21,248 nucleotides of DNA. It comes from Desulfuromusa sp. Its GTDB lineage: Bacteria; Desulfobacterota; Desulfuromonadia; Desulfuromonadales; Geopsychrobacteraceae. The notes under the pieces were generated by a model that did not search any database, was not told the DNA's origin, and was given only the letters and a program-made list of their open reading frames with translations. Shown piece after piece: positions 15,397 to 21,248 of the stretch. The first letter of the stretch is position 1. Each line of letters opens with the position of its first letter. The stretch covers positions 1 to 21,248 of the forward strand of contig JAGGWI010000071.1 of NCBI GenBank assembly GCA_021157505.1, given 5' to 3'. The position numbers and the translations under genes were made by a program.

Positions 15397-16713
15397 TTAT
15401 CCCTGTGTCTCTTTAACTCCCCTGTTGCGCAAATAATCCATTCGCTCGGCGATCAATTTTTCGTAGCCTCGGTCGGTTGGGCGATAGAACTTTCTTGCAC
15501 CGATCTGCTCCGGAAGATGGGTCTGTTCGGCAAAGCCATCTTGATAGTCGTGAGCATATTTATACCCTTTGCCATAATCGAGTTGTTTCATCAGTTTGGT
15601 TGGGGCGTTGCGGATATGTTTGGGAACTGGCAGTGCTCCCGATTTTCGAACCTCAGCCAGTGCTTCATCAATCCCCAGGTAACTGGCATTGCTTTTGGGA
15701 GCCGTTGCCAGATAGGTGACTCCCTGAGCCAGGTTGATTCTAGCTTCCGGCAGGCCGACAAAATGGACTGCCTGCTGAACGGCCAGCGCCATCTGTAGTG
15801 CCCGGGGATCAGCATTGCCAATATCTTCCGAAGCAAAAATTACCAGCCGCCGGACAATAAACAGCGGATCTTCCCCCGCTTCCAGCATCCGTGCCAGCCA
15901 ATAAATGGCCCCGTCGGGATCTGAACCACGCATACTTTTAATCAAGGCAGAGATAATATTGTAGTGCTCTTCGCCCCCTTTATCGTACAAAAGAGCTCTT
16001 TTCTGCATCGCTTCGAGAGCGGATTCGAGAGAGATGGTATCGTCTTGTGCTGCCGCTGCAGACACTTCGAGGGCACCGAGGGCAATCCGGGCATCCCCGC
16101 CGGCCTGCTCGGCAAAGAAATCGAGAGCAGCTTCATCAATTTGCAGTTCCGGTCGATTTAGTCCCTGTTGTGACAAGATGGCGCGGTGGAGGAGAATTTT
16201 CAGATCTTCTACAGCGAGAGGTTCGAGGACAAAAACCCGGGAACGCGACAATAATGCCGAGTTGACTTCAAAACTGGGATTTTCAGTGGTTGCACCAATC
16301 AGAGTGAGCTCTCCCTTTTCGACCGAGGGGAGAAATGCATCCTGCTGAGCTTTGTTGAAACGGTGAATCTCATCGACAAACAGAAGAGTTTTATGTCCGT
16401 GATAGGCGCGTTGCTGTTTTGCTTCAGCAACAATTTCCCGAACCTCTTTGATACTGCCGAGAACCGCCGAAAAAAATATAAATCGGCTCTTGGTGCAGTT
16501 GGCGATCACCCTGCCGAGGGTGGTTTTCCCCGTACCCGGCGGCCCCCAGAAGATAATCGATGTCAGCTGGTCATTCTCAATCAGCTGACGGAGTAACTTC
16601 CCCGAGCCAAGAAGATGTTGTTGTCCCACAACATCGTCCAGTTTTTGCGGTCGCATCCGTTCTGCTAACGGGGTGTTGCTATTGTCCTGCGCTGTTTGTT
16701 CAAACAGATCCAT
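15397..16713 (-). CDS. rarA: Replication-associated recombination protein A (AAA+ ATPase)
   Basis: RarA (MgsA) is a clamp-loader-like ATPase acting at stalled replication forks. The 438-residue protein has the expected order: Walker A GPPGTGKTT (57-65), Walker B LLFVDEIH (110-117), sensor 1 GATTENPSFE (140-149) and an arginine finger within LLSRSRV (154-160). A C-terminal tetramerisation region follows, with KYAHDYQDGF and FYRPTDRGYE typical of the family. It is convergent with queG, with a 50-bp gap in which I see no strong terminator, and divergent from nadK. Its length matches E. coli RarA (about 447). Confidence 0.96.
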   Translation of the reverse strand: MDLFEQTAQDNSNTPLAERMRPQKLDDVVGQQHLLGSGKLLRQLIENDQLTSIIFWGPPGTGKTTLGRVIANCTKSRFIFFSAVLGSIKEVREIVAEAKQQRAYHGHKTLLFVDEIHRFNKAQQDAFLPSVEKGELTLIGATTENPSFEVNSALLSRSRVFVLEPLAVEDLKILLHRAILSQQGLNRPELQIDEAALDFFAEQAGGDARIALGALEVSAAAAQDDTISLESALEAMQKRALLYDKGGEEHYNIISALIKSMRGSDPDGAIYWLARMLEAGEDPLFIVRRLVIFASEDIGNADPRALQMALAVQQAVHFVGLPEARINLAQGVTYLATAPKSNASYLGIDEALAEVRKSGALPVPKHIRNAPTKLMKQLDYGKGYKYAHDYQDGFAEQTHLPEQIGARKFYRPTDRGYEKLIAERMDYLRNRGVKETQG

Positions 16714-16870
16714 ATTATCTCCAGATTGAATCGGGGTAACAATGTAGCATCACAGCAACTCTATGAGATAGACTTTAGCTGCTATTTTATGATAATTGTC
16801 AGCCTCTATTTCTCTAATCGGCAGTATCTATCTCACGAACTGCATTCATACACTTATTATTGGTGAGTCA

Positions 16871-17728
16871 ATGCTGAAAAAAGTTGGTATTTACGCAAAA
16901 ACAAATCATCCTGATGCCGAGCAGATTGCAGTTGATATCTGCAACCGTTTCAAGAGCGAGCAGATTGAGGTTCTCCTTGAGGACAGTCTGGCTGAGCAGA
17001 TTGGACAAGTGAATGGCTACGCCGGTGAGGAGATTCCCGGGCAGGTTGATCTGATCATTGTTCTTGGTGGGGATGGAACGCTGATTTCAGTGGCCCGCCT
17101 GATTGGTGATAGAAATGTGCCGATTGTTGGAGTCAATCTGGGGCGGCTTGGATTTTTGACCGAGGTGACTCGTGATGAGTTACCGGAGATGCTGGAACGG
17201 TTGATCTCTGGCAATTATCAGGTTTCCGACCGGATGATGCTTGATGCCACCATCCACCGGAATGATCGGGTGGTAGGGAAGTTTACGGTCCTCAATGATA
17301 TTGTTATTAATAAAGGAGCCCTGGCGCGGATTATCGATATGGAGACATCTGTTGACGGTCGCCATTTGACCAGTTATAAGGCTGATGGGTTGATTGTTTC
17401 GACCCCGACCGGTTCAACGGGATATAATCTGGCGGCCGGTGGTCCGATCATTTATCCAGATATTAACAGTTTATTAATTACCCCCATCTGTCCCCATATG
17501 TTGACCAATCGACCGATTATGGTCTGGAGCCGGTCAGTCATTGAGATCAAAGTCAATTTTGAAGATGATGTGGTTTTTTTCACCGGTGATGGTCAGGTCG
17601 GACGTAAATTACTTCCGGGTGATCGGGTGGAAGTGCGTCGTTCTGAACAGCGAACCCATCTGGTAAGCAGTCCAAGTAAAGATTATTTTGAAATACTAAG
17701 AACCAAACTGAATTGGGGACAGCGTTGA
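16871..17728 (+). CDS. nadK: NAD kinase
   Basis: NadK phosphorylates NAD to NADP using ATP or polyphosphate. From the ATG at 16871 the protein is 285 residues, the usual size. It begins MLKKVGIYAK and shows GGDGT (66-70), NLGRLGFLTE (89-98), the LND motif (141-143), and DGLIVSTPTGSTGY (172-185). GGTGAG lies 3-4 nt upstream of the ATG. An in-frame extension starting at 16796 adds a non-homologous stretch and is rejected. The TGA stop is the first triplet of a large palindromic repeat (17726-17855), which separates it from recN. The nadK-recN order is common in bacteria, so the two probably share transcription through the repeat. Confidence 0.96.
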   Translation: MLKKVGIYAKTNHPDAEQIAVDICNRFKSEQIEVLLEDSLAEQIGQVNGYAGEEIPGQVDLIIVLGGDGTLISVARLIGDRNVPIVGVNLGRLGFLTEVTRDELPEMLERLISGNYQVSDRMMLDATIHRNDRVVGKFTVLNDIVINKGALARIIDMETSVDGRHLTSYKADGLIVSTPTGSTGYNLAAGGPIIYPDINSLLITPICPHMLTNRPIMVWSRSVIEIKVNFEDDVVFFTGDGQVGRKLLPGDRVEVRRSEQRTHLVSSPSKDYFEILRTKLNWGQR

Positions 17729-17855
17729 TGGCGTTGCAAAAATCTCCGATCTCCGGTGTTGCAGCAGTTTTTCAGGACTTCGACATACCCTGTGTATGTC
17801 TTCACCCCTGAAAACCTGCTGCGCCTTGGAGATCGAATTTTTTGCTTAGCCATCA
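17726..17855. repeat. Large imperfect palindromic intergenic repeat, family A, copy 2
   Basis: This 130-bp element closely resembles 13678-13805 in sequence and orientation. Its two ends are exact mirror images (TGATGGC at 17726-17732, GCCATCA at 17849-17855). The core GACATAC (17782-17788) and GTATGTC (17794-17800) is a perfect 7-bp stem with a 5-nt loop. Intermediate arms also pair with some mismatches. The nadK stop codon is part of its left end. It lies inside a likely nadK-recN transcription unit. Confidence 0.92.
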
Positions 17856-17866
17856 TCTTCCTTTGC

Positions 17867-17883
17867 TAGGAGTTATTCTCCTA
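17867..17883. other. Small hairpin in the recN leader
   Basis: TAGGAG (17867-17872) and CTCCTA (17878-17883) form a perfect 6-bp stem with the 5-nt loop TTATT, flanked by TTC and GAA that extend pairing imperfectly. It lies 73 nt before the recN start. No T-tract follows, so it is not a clear terminator. Possible regulator site or structured leader. Confidence 0.4.
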
Positions 17884-17955
17884 CTGAAGAACTCTTTGAT
17901 ACTTTGTGGATTGAATCTTCTTCGGAAAATTACCGCTTAATTGGTTATCGAAATA

Positions 17956-19632
17956 ATGTTGACAGATCTCATCATCAAAAACTTTGCTATTATTGAAAAT
18001 CTCCACGTCACCTTTAACTCGGGGTTTAATGTCTTAACCGGGGAAACTGGTGCCGGGAAGTCAATAATTATTGATGCCGTTAATCTGTTACTCGGCGGTC
18101 GGGCACGTGGCGAAATTATCCGTACCGGGGAGGAAGAGGCTTCTGTTGAGGCGATTTTTGACCTGCGTAAGGATCACCTTGTCGGGGAGAAACTCATTGC
18201 TGCAGGTCTGGACAATGATGATGAATTGTTGGTCCGGAGAATCGTTGCCCGTTCGGGTAAAAATCGGGTTTTTATCAACGGTTCACCGGTTCCGTTGACA
18301 CAGTTGCGTGAGCTGACCGGTGGGCTGGTCAATATTTATGGGCAACATGAACATCAGAATCTGCAACGAACCGAAACCCATTTAAAATTACTGGATAGTT
18401 TTGCCGGGCTACAGAGTACACTCGTCGATTATCGAGCTGCTTTTTCTTCCTATCAACAATTGCAGAGAGAGTTGAATCAGTTGAATCTGGCAGAACGTGA
18501 GCGGCAGCAACGCCTCGATATGCTCGCCTTTCAGCGGCAGGAATTATTGAACGCACATTTGATCCCTGGTGAAGATGAGGCGTTGGAGAGAGAACGTTCT
18601 ATTCTTCAACATGCTGAAAAATTAATAACGGCAATGGTGGGTGGCTATGACAACCTCTATGGTGGGGAGGAAGCTGCCTGTGGAAAAATCGCTACGGTTG
18701 CAACGGAGCTTGAGTCTCTTCAGGAGATAGATCCACAACTCGGCTCTTTAGCAAAGTCCCTGCAGGATCATCTTTATGGTTTGGAAGATGTCGCGGCAGA
18801 ATTAAATAAATATGCGGAGACCCTCGATTTTGAACCACAACAGCAACAGCAGGTCGAGGATCGGCTGGCATTGCTTTCCAGTTTGAAGGGTAAATATGCA
18901 CCGACAACGAAAGAGTTGCTTGAATACCTGGAACAGATTACTGCTGAACTTGATGATCTCACCCATATTGAAGATCGGCGCAAGCAACTGGAGGAAAAAT
19001 TACAGGGGCAATATCAACAACTTCTTGATCTTGGCGAGAGACTGAGCGGTCAACGTCAGCAGGGTGCGACCGAGCTCGCAACCGCAGTAAAACAAGAACT
19101 TGGAGAGTTGGCCATGGGCGGTGCCGATTTTGCCATCCGCTTCACTCCGTTGCTGGAACCCTCTATTGACGGGTTGGAAAGTGGTGAGTTTTATCTGGCC
19201 GCCAATCCGGGCGAAGAGGCGCAGCCGTTGGCCAGGATTGCTTCAGGGGGTGAGCTGTCGCGAATTATGCTCGCTCTGAAACGGAGTGTCCCTACCGGGG
19301 ATGGGGTGAGAACCTTGATTTTTGATGAAGTTGATGCCGGTATTGGTGGAGAAGCGGCAACCGCTGTTGGTGAAAAAATCAGCCGTCTGGGGAAAACACT
19401 ACAAGTTCTCTGTGTCACCCATTTGCCACAGGTTGCAGCTTTTGCTGATCACCATTACCTCGTTGCCAAAGAGGAGGCTCATGGGCGGACGGCAACCAAG
19501 CTGAGCTTATTGAACTCAGAAGCCCGGGTCGCTGAAATGGCCAGAATGCTTGGTGGGTTACACGTCGGTGAAAAAACCCTGATTCATGCCCATGAATTGA
19601 TTGAAAGTTCTCGGGCTGTTGTGGCAAATTGA
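17956..19632 (+). CDS. recN: DNA repair protein RecN
   Basis: RecN is an SMC-like ATPase that supports double-strand-break repair by homologous recombination. The protein is 558 residues from ATG 17956 (E. coli RecN is 553). It has Walker A GETGAGKS (29-36), a central coiled-coil rich region (about 150-370), the ABC signature SGGELS (from Ser430), Walker B with Asp457-Glu458 in TLIFDEVDAGIGG, and the H-loop VTHLPQVAAFADHH. I chose ATG 17956 because MLTDLIIKNFAIIEN is the standard N-terminus; a TTG at 17941 would add five residues. The ribosome site is weak for both. It follows nadK after 227 bp that include a palindromic repeat. Confidence 0.97.
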   Translation: MLTDLIIKNFAIIENLHVTFNSGFNVLTGETGAGKSIIIDAVNLLLGGRARGEIIRTGEEEASVEAIFDLRKDHLVGEKLIAAGLDNDDELLVRRIVARSGKNRVFINGSPVPLTQLRELTGGLVNIYGQHEHQNLQRTETHLKLLDSFAGLQSTLVDYRAAFSSYQQLQRELNQLNLAERERQQRLDMLAFQRQELLNAHLIPGEDEALERERSILQHAEKLITAMVGGYDNLYGGEEAACGKIATVATELESLQEIDPQLGSLAKSLQDHLYGLEDVAAELNKYAETLDFEPQQQQQVEDRLALLSSLKGKYAPTTKELLEYLEQITAELDDLTHIEDRRKQLEEKLQGQYQQLLDLGERLSGQRQQGATELATAVKQELGELAMGGADFAIRFTPLLEPSIDGLESGEFYLAANPGEEAQPLARIASGGELSRIMLALKRSVPTGDGVRTLIFDEVDAGIGGEAATAVGEKISRLGKTLQVLCVTHLPQVAAFADHHYLVAKEEAHGRTATKLSLLNSEARVAEMARMLGGLHVGEKTLIHAHELIESSRAVVAN

Positions 19633-19663
19633 TCGAACTCAATTGTACTGATACGGAGATGAT

Positions 19664-20119
19664 ATGATTCGCCATGCACGGATACCCGATGCTCGGAAGA
19701 TCCATAAGCTGTTACTTGTCTATGCTCAAGATGGTCAATTGCTGGGTCGTTCTCTGGCAAATATCTACGATTCTATTCGGGACTTTTATGTTTATGAAGA
19801 GGACGGTGAGATTCTTGGGATCGGTGCCTTGTCAATTTGCTGGGAAGATTTGGCAGAAGTCCGATCATTAGCTGTTGCACCTGGGCAGCAAGGGAAGGGG
19901 ATCGGGCGTAAAATTGTTGAAATGTGCCTCAGTGAAGCAACGGAGCTCGGATTAAAAAGGGTGTTTGCATTGACTTATCAGCCAAATTTTTTCAAGACGC
20001 TGGGTTTTTTTGATATTGAAAAATCGGAGTTGCCACAAAAAATTTGGGGTGATTGCATCAATTGTGTTAAATATCCAGATTGTGATGAATTGGCATTGGC
20101 AATTAATTTGTTGGAATAA
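19664..20119 (+). CDS. GNAT acetyltransferase, short N-acetylglutamate synthase type
   Basis: This 151-residue single-domain GNAT protein resembles the short, kinase-domain-free N-acetylglutamate synthases that acetylate glutamate in the first step of arginine synthesis. The acetyl-CoA motif is VAPGQQGKGIG (71-81). The family-typical stretch LTYQPNFFKTLGF (about 103-115) and a C-terminal KIWGDCINCVKYPDCDE with C131, C134 and C140 are present. The conserved cysteines could bind a metal, though I see no fourth ligand for certain. A GGAG site lies 7 nt before the ATG and 31 bp separate it from recN. No other arg gene is in the window. A different small-molecule acetyltransferase role cannot be excluded. 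Confidence 0.8.
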   Translation: MIRHARIPDARKIHKLLLVYAQDGQLLGRSLANIYDSIRDFYVYEEDGEILGIGALSICWEDLAEVRSLAVAPGQQGKGIGRKIVEMCLSEATELGLKRVFALTYQPNFFKTLGFFDIEKSELPQKIWGDCINCVKYPDCDELALAINLLE

Positions 20120-20191
20120 GGTTAGATGTATGTTATTAATAAAAAATAATTCTACTTGTAGCGTAGTTGCTTCTTTAAGATCTGAGTTCAG

Positions 20192-21112
20192 ATGAGAGTC
20201 TTAACCGCCGTTAAGGCCTTGTCGCAAACGAGATTTGGAGTCATTTTGGGCAGGCGTTTCTCAGTCATAGTCGTTCCAGAAGGGGACAGTAAGGTCAACC
20301 GTTTTCGTATCCACAGTGGATTCATTAAGACCTTATTCTGCTGCTGCTTTCTTGCTGGTGGGCTACTTGCTTTTTTTTCCTACAGCTATGTCAACGATAG
20401 AATAGATCGTAATGAACTCCTGCGACTCAGAATGACAACCAGCCAGCAACACCAGACCATACAACGTCTGGTCATCGATTTGGACGAGATCCATCAAGAG
20501 ATGAATTCTTTTGCCGAAACAGAAGCAAGAGTCCGACAGTTGGCTGATTTGGACGCTGCTCCACAGGGACTTCCTATTGCTGTCGGCGGGCTCCCGGAAG
20601 CCAGACCTGTCGATACCATTGATGAAATACAGCGCCAGATCAATCAATTACAGGTTGATATTGATCTGCGCCGTCAGAGCCAGGAAAATGTCAGAAATCT
20701 TCTCAACGATCAGGTTTCACTCAGTCGGGCAACCCCCAAGGGATGGCCAACAAAAGGGTGGTTGACTTCTTATTTTGGAATGCGTAAGTCCCCTTTTACG
20801 GGTCGACGGGTGATGCACGAAGGGCTGGATATTGCGGCAAATATCGGGACGCCGGTTATTGCAACGGCTGATGGAATCGTGGCACGAACCAGCTACTCTT
20901 CTGGCTACGGTAAGATGGTGGTTCTCGACCATGGTTATGGTTACCGAACTATTTTTGGACACAATTCAAAGATCCTGGTTAAATCCGGGCAGCAGATCAA
21001 GCGCGGCGACATTATTGCCAAGGTTGGTAATACCGGGCGTTCAACTGGATCGCATTTACACTATGAACTACGTTTAAATGGGGTTCCCATCGATCCGCGA
21101 AAAACCCTCTAG
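20192..21112 (+). CDS. M23 (LytM) family peptidoglycan endopeptidase, membrane-anchored
   Basis: This 306-residue protein should cleave peptide cross-links in the cell wall, or activate amidases if inactive. A short cytoplasmic N-terminus (RFSVIVVPEGDSKVNRFRI) precedes one membrane segment (about 44-66). Coiled-coil stretches follow (about 66-110 and 150-185), and then the LytM domain from about 188. The zinc-site residues are all present: His209 and Asp213 in HEGLD, His257 in FGH, and His288 and His290 in HLH. It is therefore predicted to be catalytically active. The ATG has no strong ribosome site. It lies 72 bp after the GNAT gene. The TAG stop is followed without a gap by a long palindrome. 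Confidence 0.94.
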   Translation: MRVLTAVKALSQTRFGVILGRRFSVIVVPEGDSKVNRFRIHSGFIKTLFCCCFLAGGLLAFFSYSYVNDRIDRNELLRLRMTTSQQHQTIQRLVIDLDEIHQEMNSFAETEARVRQLADLDAAPQGLPIAVGGLPEARPVDTIDEIQRQINQLQVDIDLRRQSQENVRNLLNDQVSLSRATPKGWPTKGWLTSYFGMRKSPFTGRRVMHEGLDIAANIGTPVIATADGIVARTSYSSGYGKMVVLDHGYGYRTIFGHNSKILVKSGQQIKRGDIIAKVGNTGRSTGSHLHYELRLNGVPIDPRKTL

Positions 21113-21248
21113 CAGACTGTTGAAAAACTATCTGCGTTGCGATTGCTGCGTTGAAAATTGTCTAAAAATGCTCATTTACTGAGTGTAAACTGCGCTTTTT
21201 CGACAATTTTCGCCTTGCACTCAAGCCCTCGAAAACGTTTTTCAATAC
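21113..21248. repeat. Large imperfect palindrome, family B, possibly cut by window end
   Basis: TTGAAAAAC (21120-21128) pairs with GTTTTTCAA (21237-21245), GAAAATTGTC (21153-21162) pairs with GACAATTTTC (21202-21211), and TTTAC/GTAAA meet at the centre near 21182. Sequence differs from the family A copies at 13678 and 17726, but size, architecture and position directly after a stop codon are the same. The right end may extend past the window. Confidence 0.85.

Noticed and set aside
16789..16794. TATGAT as a -10 box for nadK
   Set aside because: The matching -35 position is poor (AGATAG), so the promoter cannot be supported by eye.
16796..16870. N-terminal extension of nadK
   Set aside because: The extra residues are not NAD-kinase-like and the ATG at 16871 gives the standard length and N-terminus.

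Overview
The window looks like a chromosomal segment of a Desulfuromonadales-type bacterium (Desulfobacterota, the Geobacter/Desulfuromonas/Pelobacter side). This is inferred from overall protein flavour, moderate GC, the gene set and the large palindromic intergenic repeats. No rRNA, tRNA, CRISPR array, phage gene or transposase gene was seen. Thirteen of the fourteen genes given product names or family assignments belong to well-known families; the other is a degenerate acyl-CoA synthetase homologue.

Layout. Positions 1-99 are a perfect 7-bp tandem array (CCCGTTA) cut by the window edge. Positions 127-4951 (minus strand) hold a three-gene unit. Read 5' to 3', it encodes a membrane-anchored PAS protein with a degenerate histidine-kinase-like middle and a C-terminal DnaQ-type exonuclease; a second, free-standing DnaQ-type exonuclease; and an acetyl-CoA-synthetase homologue that has lost its phosphate-loop glycines and its catalytic lysine. 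A good sigma70-like promoter (5041-5069) precedes the unit. Next on the minus strand comes a ppiD-purC pair (5187-8023) with a 4-nt overlap, closed by a hairpin terminator at 5127-5160.

From 8134 to 13680 (plus strand) lies the classical rod-shape operon mreB-mreC-mreD-mrdA-rodA. It has a likely promoter and an inverted repeat ahead of mreB, a strong hairpin between mreB and mreC, and overlapping genes from mreC onward. These genes give the MreB filament, its MreC/MreD membrane partners and the RodA-PBP2 glycan polymerase/transpeptidase pair. A 637-bp gene-free stretch (13681-14317) is packed with palindromic repeats and hairpins. It is followed by queG (epoxyqueuosine reductase, plus), rarA (minus), then nadK, recN, a short N-acetylglutamate-synthase-like GNAT gene and an M23/LytM peptidase (all plus).

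Two 128-130 bp imperfect palindromes of one family sit exactly at the stop codons of rodA and nadK, and their first three bases are the stop codon. A palindrome of a different sequence family begins directly after the M23 stop codon and may run off the window. The most promising candidate for an undescribed system is the three-gene unit at 127-4951. It combines two intact-looking DnaQ exonuclease domains with two apparently dead nucleotide-binding modules, next to a G-quadruplex-capable repeat.
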